Assembly: GCA_026874595.1 (NCBI GenBank)
Contig: CM049314.1
Location: 60,245,300 to 60,309,299, forward strand
DNA: 64,000 nt
Direction: 5' to 3'
From: Sipunculus nudus
Lineage: Eukaryota > Annelida > Sipuncula > Golfingiida > Sipunculidae
Shown here: piece by piece, positions 12,370 to 24,323 of the stretch
How the letters are laid out: each line of letters begins with the position of its first letter
Position numbering within the stretch: position 1 is the stretch's first letter
Program-made: the position numbers and the translations under genes
Notes under the pieces: model-generated
Database searches by the model: none
Seen by the model: the letters and a program-made list of their open reading frames with translations, nothing else
Told to the model about the DNA's origin: nothing

Positions 12370-13370
12370 GCTGATTCCATCAGTGTTGGCCAATACAGCT
12401 TAAGGAACTTGCCGCAAATGTTTTTAATTTTGTGAATGGAACTTAAAGGCTTTTATATTTATAAGATGAACGCAATCCAGCTAGTGGAGGTCATTGCAGC
12501 ATGTGCCGGCACTATCATACTTGGTAGCTCCTCTCATCAACTTTGCGGCCATATTTTGTACACGCCAAAGCTTATCCAATTCAACATTTGGCAACCCTGC
12601 ATAAACATCGTTAAAATAGTCAAGATGGCACTGAACCATTTCTCGAACCAAGGTATGACAAGTATGTCATGATGTCATCCGACAGATGTCGGATCCGTTT
12701 GATCCGAAGTGGATTAAACATCGCAGTTTTACATTTTTTCCTGAATCTGCTTCTTCAGCGAAACCTAGAGTCGAGTATAACTCCCAATTATTTGATGCGA
12801 TCACTTATAGCAACGTCCTCATCGCCAATAACCATCGATCGTTTGTCAAATTTAAGCAGTTGCTGTCTTGAGCCGGTTATTAATATTTCCGTCTTGTCCA
12901 CGTTAAGTTCCAGCTTGTTTTCGTTCATCCATATGCAGAGTTTGGAGACCACTGCTGTAAGACTTAGACAGCACACTCTTCGCCTGACTTGTCCGTAAAA
13001 TGCGGTTCAAAGGAGCATTTTAAAATGTAATCATCGCATATCCGAGGACGGAAACACCATCAGGGACCACGGTTTCGAGAGTACCGGCGTAACAAGAGTA
13101 CACAGCGGACCCAGAGAGCTTCCTTGCGAAACTGACTGATGAAGTTCTCTGGTTGTGGAAAAACTATCATTGATATTAACCTTACAAAATCTGGGTCTCA
13201 GACAGCTATCGAAACATGATTTCACCACGCCACCCACACCGTACCACTTCTCTTGGACATCTAGTTTTATATCGAAGTCTACGGTTTCACTTGCCACACG
13301 TAGATCAGTGGCCACTAATGCTTCGTCAAGTTTTAAACGTTTATATATATATTTGGAATTAAAAGGTTAA
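12370..13370 (-). mobile_element. decayed non-LTR retrotransposon (LINE), reverse transcriptase remnant
   Basis: On the minus strand, successive frames carry reverse-transcriptase blocks in the right order: ATDLRVASETVDFDIK (compare the family pattern D-x-x-A-F-D-T-V-D-H-D-I), a KINDSFS-like strand and SQGSSLGPL (the QGS-LGPL block) at 13315-13110. A GYA-DDY catalytic motif at about 13030-13050 is broken by one missing base. Then come WMNENKLELNVDKTE (12870-12940), and HLDYFNDVYAGLP and KLWRVQNMAAKL (12500-12620). This order is typical of CR1/L2/Jockey-type LINEs. Several frameshifts and stops make it inactive. The endonuclease part is not visible. The clade is inferred from motif style only. 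Confidence 0.8.
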
Positions 13371-14413
13371 AACAAATTGTTCATTTCAGTATAATGTATT
13401 TGATCTCCCAGCTTATCTATTGTTTATTGAAAATTTCCCCCAAATTTCACCAATACTTTTCAGCTCAGTGAAAGCAGTCAATTATTCGAAACCGGACATG
13501 GATCAGTGATCATAAGATGTTGTTTCAACAATAAACGAGTCCCGGGTACAGACTCGGCTAGAGCTCCGTATTCCGATTGATGATTTAATAGATGGGATAC
13601 CCCGATAATGGGGTAGGTTTCTTTGATGTTAACTAAATAATTTTTGAATTCTCTTGTTATGAACATACTTTTATTGCCTCAATTTCTGAAAATTTTACTA
13701 TATATTTAGGAATGATAAACGCCTTTACAATGGTAAAATACAACTTAGTTTACATTACTATTTTTGAAACTACAAATGACAATAGTTTAAAATTCAATTT
13801 ATTCGGTATATGAAACAAAATCCCTCATTTGCATAAAAAACACACACAAAATTAACAAAATATAATCTTAAACATAACATGATTATTATTAAATAAGGTA
13901 TCATTATTCCTGAAACGATGTGAAAAAAATGGGAAATTTATGACTTGTAATAAGGGTCTTTCCGTAGGGTTCCTGCAGACGATGATGTCTTTAAAACAAT
14001 GATGTCCATATGATCAGCGTTCATTCATTCGAACGATCTACAAAATATGATCTAAAACATCACATCGTTATTGTGAACTGTCTTATTAAATTGTATCTCA
14101 CATTATAGGAAAAATATACATACGTAAACAAAATATAATATTAAACGTAATATTATGAAGGCGTCTTAGTGAAAGGTGCATGGGCCCGCTCAGTATACGA
14201 TTGCGTCTATAATATTATGACCTGTTTATTGGAGAGTGCATGGGCCCGCTCTTTAAAACGATGGCGTTTATATGATCAGTGTCCATTTTCATAGCGTCCA
14301 AATGAACAGCGTCCAGTTGATACAATGCCTTCTATCTGAACACGGTCCAGATAGCGTCCTTTGACACCAACATTTATGGTGGTGCATTTTTTTATTAAGT
14401 TGATACCGCGCAT

Positions 14414-14420
<7 letters not shown>
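13371..14420. other. intergenic, no gene seen
   Basis: AT-rich DNA without recognisable coding content. Two imperfect 60-bp repeats near 14140-14260 share the word GTGCATGGGCCCGCTC at 14176-14191 and 14236-14251. Confidence 0.5.
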
Positions 14421-14471
<51 letters not shown>

Positions 14472-14590
14472 CGCTTAACTAGTTCTGACAGTGGCAATAT
14501 CAATTTTCCTAGATCAACCGAGCCTAGTATATTATTTTGGCTCGATCGATTGATTCTGGTCTAAAATTAATTTTATGTCAGGTAAACGAA

Positions 14591-14640
<50 letters not shown>

Positions 14641-14646
14641 ATATCT

Positions 14647-14677
<31 letters not shown>

Positions 14678-14681
14678 CGAA

Positions 14682-14712
<31 letters not shown>

Positions 14713-14714
14713 AT
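14421..14714. repeat. compound (AT)n / (AG)n microsatellite cluster
   Basis: (AT)n at about 14421-14468, 14593-14645 and 14684-14702, with (AG)n runs at 14647-14676 and 14702-14713. The low-complexity peptides in overlapping frames are artefacts. Confidence 0.9.
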
Positions 14715-15274
14715 ATAAAGCTTATGACAACAGTTCTTCAAATATTAAAAGGTCTTAGATATTTAGAAAGTATAATTAAAATTTCCATTCACTCCATAGT
14801 AATATTTTTGGTTGCTGTTAGCGAAAAAATGCAATATTTAAATTCTTTTCATTAATGTCATTTAATGAAAACAAAGGTATGTTATATTTAAATGCACATT
14901 CCTGAAAGCCATATGCAGTGAATCTCTACGTACCTATAAAGAATATATGTATATATATACATATATTTACGATGAAAATTATTTCAATTATACATCCTAA
15001 AAAATCCTCTTCATTTCCTTGACTGTTAAGTGGAGTATTCTGATAAATCAGATTATCATTATGAGATGGCGGTTAAGGAAGCGCCACGTCACATTGGCAT
15101 ATGCGCATTAGGCATGCGGACATCAAGATGCACAATATGGACTCAAATGTCGCTGTAGTTTTCCTAAGTTTCACTTAACTGAACCATACACAGTAAACTA
15201 CTGAACTGGTTCCTGTGTCCATTTATTTGCCTGTATAAGATAAGATAGTGTACGAAATAAAGGGAACAGAGAAC

Positions 15275-15400
15275 GATCGCAAGGGAACGCAATATGATCG
15301 CGAGGGAACGCGAGAAGATCGCAAGGGAACACAAAAAAGATCGCGAGGGAACGCGTAAAGATCGCAAGGGAAGGGAAAAAGATCGCGAGGGAACTCGATA
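15275..15400. repeat. 21-bp minisatellite, six units forming 42-bp dimers
   Basis: Six units start with GATCGCAAGGG or GATCGCGAGGG in strict alternation (A, G, A, G, A, G at one position), with diverged tails. This gives three copies of a 42-bp higher-order unit. It is open in several frames on both strands but lies in otherwise non-coding DNA. Confidence 0.9.
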
Positions 15401-16164
15401 TTTACCCAAAATAAATATAGCACACAAGTCTCTTCTGGGGCTCCGAATACATGCCTTCCTGGTTACAGAACTTCGCTATTCACCATTGGACCTTGTTTCA
15501 CCAGAAACCGGTGTGTAAACAGAACACATGATCAGAGTAAAGTTATGACCAATGATGATAGGAAAACGGTGATAAAAAGTATGTATAGAATTCTGTGTAA
15601 CGAGCTGCTGTATTCCAGGGGTCTGATCCTGGGGGAGGCAGGGGAAAGGAGCAAATAACTTTCTACATTTTCTCAAAATGGAAGTCTTGTTGCGATTTTG
15701 GCTGTTTTTAATGCCAATACGAAATTGAAAGCCACTATTGTGCCTTCAAACGTTTGGTAGGAAATGTTCAAGTACAGGCCTGATATACTATAGATCAAAG
15801 GTCCGTCCAAGGATATATGCATGTCTGCTTCATGACATGCGAGAATATTCCCATACAACAAAAGAAAGAAGTGCTGAACACGGTCATAATAATTAGTCAT
15901 TCATTAATATTCTGTGCTCAAATCTGAGGATAAATACAATAAGATCAAGTGTCAGGTGCGGGCACCTATACCGCCCTATGCTAAACCACAGTCCATAATT
16001 CTCTAATTGACAAGTAATTCATACATGTAAGACCCTACGGCCGTACTTTGGTTGCAAGTAATGTCAACAACAAATAAATACTATAAACGAGCTACATTAA
16101 AAAGTAATATTGACATATTTCCTGTTTGAAATAAACGGATCTGCATGAACTTTTATTTTTTCAC
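15401..16164. other. intergenic, nothing recognised
   Basis: No coding motif, RNA gene or repeat boundary seen. Confidence 0.45.
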
Positions 16165-16219
16165 GAGACTTGATTATACCAGTAATTAATGATTGAACAT
16201 GATAATAAAATTCACAGTT

Positions 16220-16267
<48 letters not shown>

Positions 16268-16430
16268 ATAGAAACACACTCATTTTCCTATAAAATTAAT
16301 ACAATGAAAATATCGATACCTAGCCCTACTCCACTGTATATTAATACCTTAATCATCAGTACTCTAAATGACCTGAGACTTGATTATACCACTAATTAAT
16401 GATTGAACATAATAATAAAATTCACAGTTA

Positions 16431-16474
<44 letters not shown>

Positions 16475-16575
16475 GAAACACTCATTTTCCTATAAAATTA
16501 ATACAATGAAAATATCGATACCCAGCCCTACTCCACTGTATATTAATACCTTAATCATCAGTACTCTAAATGACC
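16165..16575. repeat. two-copy direct tandem duplication (about 210 bp) containing (AT)n
   Basis: GAGACTTGATTATACC starts at 16165 and again at 16375. Both copies contain the same TTAATGATTGAACAT, an (AT)n tract (about 16221-16264 and 16433-16470) and the same AATATCGATACC and TCATCAGTACTC blocks. The copies are almost identical outside the AT tract, which implies a recent event. Confidence 0.9.
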
Positions 16576-17164
16576 AACCTGACTTATTCAAAAGAACATT
16601 TGATACCCATTAAGCGTTCAACACAAGCACAAGTCTAAATCAAACATATTTCATAACATCACATTAATACAACATTGCAACATTGCCCGCACATACACGG
16701 CATCAAAAATAAGGTTTTAAAATACATATCTTTTGTGGATGCGCATAGGAATGGAGCGATTCATCGATGTATCGATACATCCCGATACAAAGTCAAATAC
16801 CGTCAAGTATCGTCAGCTGCCGGTGTATCAATACGTTTGGGATTTATGGCCATCCAACAGAAAGTCGGACGTTTAATAGCGACTTCCGTCATTTAATAAC
16901 AATCCACGCGTGTAAGGCGAAATATCATTGGCAGAAAGTCAGTTAAACGGCATCTGATTGGATAACCGCCTTACCTTCAGACAAATTGACCTTTTGCATC
17001 GCACTAACGAAACTGTTGGCTGAAATTTACACAAATGGTTCGGGGCCGTTACTTTACAAAAGAAATACTGCTTGCTATATGTCAAATACTTGAAAGTAAT
17101 ATAATTCTGTCTTATGATTAATGAGGTTACTGCCTGTGTCTATTGCATGAATCTCCTTTAATTT
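16576..17164. other. intergenic, nothing recognised
   Basis: No supported gene or element. Homology to the SDR duplication units begins near 17165. Confidence 0.45.
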
Positions 17165-17394
17165 AGCAAAATCCGCCATGCTGGCTCGAAGGACCCCAAC
17201 CCAGCAGACGTCCGTGACGTGCAGTGCGCATGCTCATTGAAAAGGTCTGTGGAAGAGCCTGTTTATTACCAATTATTCATGAAGCGTCAAGACAGCAGCA
17301 TAGCAAACTTAGTTTGCTTACATTAAATATTTGTGTATTGTTGCAAATAAAATGTAAATATATATTTAATACCCAATCCCGGATGGCCTCCAAT

Positions 17395-17530
17395 TGTTAA
17401 GAAGACAAAGTGCTCAGGGGAAAAATTTTGGGCGATCCGAGATTCGAACCCATGTCGGTGGCGCACATGTCCGGCGTTCCAACCGCTTCGCTAGAAAAGC
17501 AAGCTTCTCCAGCGAGACCGTTCGGTCCGC
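17395..17530 (-). mobile_element. tRNA-derived SINE
   Basis: On the minus strand an RNA polymerase III A box, TAGCGAAGCGG (17493-17483), is followed about 43 nt later by a B box, GGTTCGAATCT (17450-17440), the spacing found in tRNA genes. It does not fold as a clean tRNA, having no paired acceptor stem, so it is a SINE head rather than a tRNA gene. It sits in an insertion absent from the sister copies of the duplication. Confidence 0.7.
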
Positions 17531-19918
17531 TTTTATATCACCCCGTAATAATATAAATATATATATTATATACATATATACTGTGGCAGGTAGAGTTAAC
17601 CTCCGGTGTAAAGTGTTCTATGGCCTTCAGACAAGGCCAGAGCGATACAACGATGAAGAAAAACAACACTGTAAATTACCCTTTTCAAACCATGCCGTTA
17701 GCGTCATTCTAACAACATTCACCTGAGGATCGGGTCTAACCCCGTGAAACAGTCTGTAGTGAATTTACAACATTGTTTTTTTCATCGTTATATATATTTA
17801 TATATATATATATATATGTATATATATAAAGTGTTTATATTTTTTTCTGGGAATAAATTGTTTTAAAATTCTAGTAGTTGTTATATGATCAAAACAAGAG
17901 CATTGACTTGAAATCTGAACTCTAATATAATCCACATGTTTTGTATCGTGTATAATATTGTGTAACTATCATGCGCACCGTATCGTGAGATCATGGATCG
18001 TAGTAGCACTAGAATCGTGCAAAAGCGATCCTGTCAATAGTCGCTTGAAGAATGCTTTTTTTATATTTCAAGTTCACCAGATCTGGTTAAAATCATGTCT
18101 TGCGTAATATATACAACGCTTTGTATAATATACCACTGTATCGCCATTGTACATAAATGTATAACGAGTTCCTCAGGTTAAAAACACACATTTTGTACCT
18201 CCTGTCGTACTATTATACGATCATCAGTATCATACTTTAATATCGTGAAGTAATTGAACATATTGGATAGAGGGTGCATGGTATTAAAATATATATTAAA
18301 TGAAGTACGGTAAAAACCAGGAGGGAAGGCGCCTACAGTAAGATGTTCAAGTCTATTTATTGGTCGATTTGTTAGTCACTTGAAATATCGCTCATCAGGC
18401 ACGCAAATATAATGTTACGTGGTGTTTGCGGAATTATTTTAATAAGCATAATACCTGGTTCTCGACATTGATAATATGTTAATGACGTCGTGAATAAATA
18501 GATTTTATTTGTACGCATATCGTGTGACCTCTGTAGTAAGTTATTGATTAATACGAGCAATGTAAATGCCAGTAAGCTCTTATACCTGTTGGATTTGTAA
18601 CTATTGTTTATCACCTAACTACGTTCAAAGATAAGAGCGTTAGAGCACAGCTAACGTTTGCCATGTGCTGTTTTTATCGGTGGACTGCCTAGTGCAAAGT
18701 TTCAGGTTTGTGTTCAACACAGCATTTTGTCAGCCGCAACAAATAACTGATAATTCATACGGTTGAGTATTATCTTCAGCTCAGTACGAATATCTCACTT
18801 TGTTGTCCTACACCTTGGCGTGTGATTGGTGAAAGATTTATGGGGCGAGTATATGTATTATTTCCTCTCATATTTCACAGTCACCATTAACTTTATCCCA
18901 GTCAGAATTCTAAAAGAATATAGTTTTAGTAAAATGTCTGTTGAAAATAGGTAAAAGTCGACAATGGCAAGAAGGTAATTAAACCACCTTGCATTAAGAA
19001 TTAATTCTAATAATGCTATTGATAATCCAACATCCATAATATCTATTAAAACATAGGGAAACTTTTTATGTTTTCATGAGATTTCACCATTTGCCTTTCG
19101 CTTCAAAGTTCACAATCCTACCCCACAAACCAATTGTGCTTTGTGGAACTACCGGTATCCCTTCGGACATGATTGAATCAGTACCGACATTAGACTCATG
19201 ACATTAAGTCCGTATGAAACAATCGTTGGCGGCCAGGATAAGGACAGGGAATGTACCCTTTGACAACAGCAATCTGTACAGATATTGGCCCATTGGAGCA
19301 GAGTTAGCGGAGCTTGGTACCAAATATGACAAAGACTAGGATACAATAAAGCTGGACATATATAAGTATATCAACAGAAAACTTCGTGTGCTGATTGGTT
19401 TTTCTGCTTATGTCATCCTTAATATCAAGTAAGGTTTCTTCCACTGGGATTTATTCCTCAGTATTTATTTAAAATGTATCGACCTCAAGCATTAATGTCA
19501 CTCTACTCTTTAATTGTATCAATCGTTTGTGTATTCATCTGTTTCTTCACAATATAACTCACGCCATCATGCACAGAATTTCTTGAAATGTTCGGGGACT
19601 TTGAGAATGGGTCAAGGAAGAATCGATTATATTTTGGTGTGGATTCACAAAAGTACAGTCATTTATGTACAAATGAACCTGAGATTATGGACCAAACATG
19701 TGAATGCCCGCATGGGGAAAGCTTGTACTCCTTATAATGTAGATTTCTAGTTTAAAACATAGTCACTATTCTCATGGCTTCGGGATATTATTTTCACGTA
19801 TTCCACTTGAGTTTAATGTTCTGCAGACGAACACGTCCTAAGGAGAAAGTTTCTTTGAAGGAATAAAAAGGAATATTTCATTTGCTTTCCTTTACTTCAT
19901 TTTTTTTCTCTCTCGGCT

Positions 19919-20248
19919 ATGGCTCTTGAAGTCATATTCTATGTTGGAATAGCGGTCGTCCTCCATTTTGCCATCGGGTACTTCCGGAAAAAAAAACCCA
20001 GATTGACAACATATTTTCTAAATCCGTCCTGATCACTGGCTGTGACACGGGGTTCGGGAACCTGCTCGCTAAGAGACTGGATGGTTCAGGATGCCGAGTG
20101 TTCGCAGCTTGTTACAGACGGAAGGGAGCTGATGAACTACGGAGCTGTTTCTCATCTTGTCTGGAGTCTGTTCTGCTGGATATGACAAATACTGAAAGCA
20201 TCAAGGAAGCTCACGGGTTTGTGGCTGAGAAGCTTGGCCCAAACCCAG
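19919..20248 (+). pseudogene. SDR exon 1 copy, frameshifted
   Basis: ATGGCTCTTGAAGT starts at 19919 after a pyrimidine-rich tract. The copy runs to a good donor at 20249 (330 nt against 328 in intact copies). A run of nine A followed by CCC (19988-19999) replaces AGAAAACCCC. The net +2 shift gives a TGA at 20030-20032 (codon 38), just before the Rossmann motif. Downstream, in the shifted frame, TGCDTGFG, KRLDGSGCRVFAACY and LDMT are still readable. No same-strand exons 2-4 follow. It is an exon 1-only remnant and not expected to make an enzyme. Confidence 0.85.
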
Positions 20249-21210
20249 GTAAGCTAATTTTAAGGATTAGAACCTTGTAATTAGTGCTATACAAGCCACG
20301 AAGAGGGAGATAACTATATAATCAAGGCAGTTATCTTTGTATCACAGCAAATAACTGTCTTCATATCTCTTTTTTAGGTAGCTTTGAACCATATTAGCTC
20401 CGAGGTCCATTACTCGAAAGCCCTGACCAGGTCTCTGACGTACTTAGTGCTTTAATTTTTCCTTAAATTGGCCCCGGGAATAATTTGTTAATATGTGTTA
20501 TATTCTAATGTTACATATTTTATGTTTGTAAATATCAGTGAAAATCAGTACGAACCATAAGGCACAGGTCTTTATCTTTTGGGCATATGCATTTTCATTT
20601 TATTGCTATAGTATATTAGTTGCTACGTGTTAACATGCATCGCAGACATTAACGAATACACCTATAACAGACCGCAGACGATATAGGTTACCGTAGGTTC
20701 ATTGGTGCATGACTGAAAGGCCGTACTTGGACTTCAGTTCGGACCTTAATCCACTTTTTTAGGGATTCAGACTCTGACTCGAGGGTTGTGGACTTGGACT
20801 TGTACTCGGAGGTATGCGCTCGTGAAATCAGTCCGAGTCTATCTCGGACAATAGAAAAAATCATTGTATAAGGACATCCATTCATGCATGTGCGAATAAC
20901 AAACAGAATATTACAATATGATGACACTGCTTCAACTATTCATAGTGAGCTTAATGTTATGAACCATTACGGAAAAAAAGTGCGAAAAACTAAAAAATGT
21001 ACACGATCATCTGAAATATCCATTTTAAATTTGCTTTTTAATTGTAATGGACTCGGACTTGGAAACGGTTCCAAATGAATCGGACTGGAAGAAGGTCAAT
21101 TTGATTTGGACTCTTACCTCAAGGACCGGACTTGGACTCAGGTAGTCTGAAATCGGACCTGTACTCGGACACCCGTGCTATTCAAAATTTTAAATCCAAT
21201 GTGAGCAGAA

Positions 21211-21318
21211 CCAAGAGATTTACATTTAACACCTCCTGCAGATCTGCCTTAGTCAGATATTCCGGTGCTGAATATGCACTGGGTGCTATGCCTGCATTAT
21301 TCACTAGACCCCACAGTT
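21211..21318 (-). pseudogene. truncated SDR exon 2 fragment
   Basis: The minus strand shows an acceptor (TTTCTTGCAG) then codons for ELWGLVNNAGIAPSA and onward to VNVNLLG, 108 of 268 nt. It matches the start of exon 2 of the intact gene at 37739-37472. Homology stops abruptly at 21211, before the catalytic Ser and Tyr. Just left of the break (21180-21210) lies an intron fragment in the opposite orientation, matching about 50073-50102. Confidence 0.8.
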
Positions 21319-24008
21319 CTGCAAGAAATAACGATTTTATATTACACAGAAGTGTAATTATATAATTATGTCTTTCGACTGAGATAAAAAAATTAACAGA
21401 AAATAACTATAATTAGGCGACTTTGACTAATATAAAGCTTGTAGTTTTTCTCATAGAAAGTGCAAAGCGGTAATCTTCTATAAAGTTTGAGGGCAAGCAT
21501 TCTATCCGTACCAATGTAAATATCACTATCTAGTCATGTCGAGCATTTATAAAGCTATTGACTTTTTCTTGTTCACAAGACTAGGTCAAAGCTTACCGTC
21601 CCTGAGGATTGATCTCAGACTGTGGATTTTGGAGGCCTACAAACAAATTAATGTGTCTTCTGCAATATTGAGGTTTTGCATCCATAAAGCATTTATGGAC
21701 AACTCTAACACACTACTAACTGCCTTAACGGCAAAGATCATGCATCGCTCTGGTCTAAGGTGAAAGCCACACCCTCTGAGACTGTTTTCCTCGCGATAGA
21801 CTAGAGGGATATTGTTCGGTTTGGTTTGTTGTATTTTCCATGTACAGTGAAACAATACCTGTATCACTTGATTTTTGTGTGTATCAACTCATTCTTCTGA
21901 TACTAATTAAAATAAAAACAATATGTACAAAAATATTGACACATAATAATAAAGACAGATTATTGTAACCCCCGTCGGCTCTTGTTTACAGTATTGGGTG
22001 TTTTCGATAACATGCATAAGATTCCTGTTCGTAGTTGTGTCGAATCAGAGGGGAAATTCTCCCCAACTGGTGTTTGGACTTCATTCCTGACAGGTTGCTG
22101 AATGTTCAGGCTTTGCAGGAGTCGGACTCTTCATCTCTTCATCTGCAATTTTTCAATCGTAAAGTTTCCTTTTCGGAGATGAGATGCAGGATATGCAGAA
22201 CTCTTTATCACTAAATCCTTGCGTGATAACAAAACTCTTCTCATAAAACGAGTATTGTGTGACTCCTAATGCTGTTTGGACTGTGCCTGCTTGCCGAATT
22301 TCAGAACTCCTTTAGTTCTTATATTGCTCTTCCTGAAACTGGTCCGTTGGATGTCAATTTTTTTAGGCTCTGCTCAGACTGGATTGAAAGTTTTGAAACA
22401 GCACTTTTTGGGTAGCTTCTATCCACCTTGAGCGTTGCCGAGGGAGCTGTCTTGGTATAGAATAAACCGAGTCCAAAGCGCATCTTCATTCGTTTCAAGA
22501 TCATATCCTATGATGTATCTGCTATACACTCTGAAGTGACTGTAGCCATATGAATAGAAATTTGTAGAGATCAGAGTTCACGTCAGCACGCGAAGTGTTA
22601 GGCGCCGAAAGGTTAGGCGAGCATGGGTATCCTAGTTACGTGTAAGTTTTGCAACTGTTTTCCCGGGTATATATATTGATCAGACTGTGTAAATGATAAG
22701 CTCTATGGATCGTATGTCTGAGAGGATAAGGCTTGCCATTAAAAATTGTCAAAGTCATTTTACGGTGAGTTTTAAAAACTATACTTAAGACTGAGATCCG
22801 AGCACTTTCACTGGACCGGTAAACCAATGTGAGAGGCCTGTGTTGTTTTGAGGGAGTTTGTTGTGGTTGTGTTATGGTATTACGATTTTTATGCTGGAGT
22901 GCGCAACTAAGGCATGTTTTACAAACTTGATATATATGTTCAACTGGCCTGTGATTCGTCCTTGATTGTACCTAGTGTTACTTGTCAGAAACAACGATAA
23001 TCTTATCGCCTTCCCAATACTGTAGTCGAGTCTACACCATGAGATCCGAGTACAGGTCCGATTCCAGACCACCTAAGTCCATGTGCAAGTCCGGTCCTTG
23101 AGGTATGAGTCCAAATCAAATCGACCTTCTTTGAGTCCGATTCATTTAGAACCCGAGTCCAAGGCCGAGTCCAATACAATAAAAAAAAGCAAATTCAAAA
23201 TGGAAATTTCAGATGATCGTGTTCATTTTAAGTTAGTTTTCACACGTGTTTTTCCAAAATCGTTCATAACACTTAGATAACTATGAATAGCTGAAGCAAT
23301 GCAATTATTTTGTAATAATCTGTTTGTTTTTCGCGCACATGTATAGTGGTCCTTATTGAATGATTTTTTTTCTATTGTTCGAGATAGACTCGGCCGAATT
23401 TATGAGTGCTTACATCCGAGTCCGAGTACAAAACCAATTCCAGGTTCCTCGAGTCAGAGTCTTAATTCCTAAAAAATTGGATTGAAGTCGGAACTCCTAT
23501 CCAAGTACGGACTTTCAGTCATGCACCAATGCACCTTCGGTAACCTATAACGAAAGTGACCGGTTATAGGTGTATTGGTAATTGTCTGCGATGCATGTTA
23601 ACACGTAGAGGGTACGTTAGCAACTCATATACTAGGGCAGTAGAATGAGAATGCATATGTCCAAAAGATAAAGACCTGTGCCTTACGGTTCATACTGGTT
23701 TTAACTGATATTTACAAAATAAAATCTGTTATGACATTAGAATATAACACATATTAAAAAATTATTCCCGGGGCCACTTTAAAGAACAAAATATGGCACT
23801 AAGGAAGGTTGAGTACGTCGGAGACCTGGTCAAGGCTTTTGGGTAATGAACATCGGAGCTTATGTGGTTCAAAGCTACTTAAAGAATACATGAAGACAAA
23901 AGTTATTTGCTGTGATACAAAGATAAATGCCTTGACAATATAGTTATATGTCTCTTCATGGCTTCTATAGCACTAATAACATGGTTCTAACCTTTAAAAT
24001 TAGCTTAC

Positions 24009-24323
24009 CTGGGTCTGGGCAAAGCTTCTCAGTCAGAAACTTGTGGGCTTCCTTGATGCTTTCAGTCTTCGTCACATCCAGCAGAACAGTCTCCAGACGG
24101 GACGAGGAACAGCTCCGTAGTTCATCAGCTCCCTCCTGTGTGTAACAAGCTGCGAACTTCCGGCATCCTAAACCATCAAGTCTCTTAGCGAGCAGGTGCC
24201 CGAAACCACTGTCACAGCCAGTGATCAAGACGGATTTAGAAGATATGTTGTCAACCTGGGGTTTTCTCAATGACATAATGGAGGACGACCGCCAGTCCAA
24301 CAGAATATCACTTAAAGAGCCAT
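24009..24323 (-). pseudogene. SDR exon 1 copy with stop at codon 4 and two deletions
   Basis: ATG at 24323-24321, donor at 24008-24007. The fourth codon GAA is TAA. Two bases are missing in the anchor region and 11 bases between GAG direct repeats where YFRR should be (315 nt against 328, which accounts for both). Downstream codons still spell NISSKSVLITGCDSGFG. There is no exon 3 or 4 beside it. Clearly non-functional. Confidence 0.85.

Larger units (their letters stand above)
17165..21180 (+). repeat. segmental duplication unit: upstream region, exon 1 and part of intron 1 of the SDR gene
   Basis: From about 17165 the sequence follows the upstream flank seen at 53.8-57.3 kb (+), and inverted at 24.3-26.7 kb and 30-33.4 kb. 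It continues through exon 1 (19919-20248) and about 930 bp of intron 1, and ends near 21180. An insertion of about 480 bp (17370-17850), holding a SINE and an AT-rich hairpin, is specific to this copy. It lacks the roughly 320-bp block that other copies have between TTTATCCCA and GTCAGAATT (junction here near 18900). Confidence 0.75.

Noticed and set aside
14276-14758. Frames rich in IYIY or RERE
   Set aside because: They are translations of (AT)n and (AG)n microsatellites.
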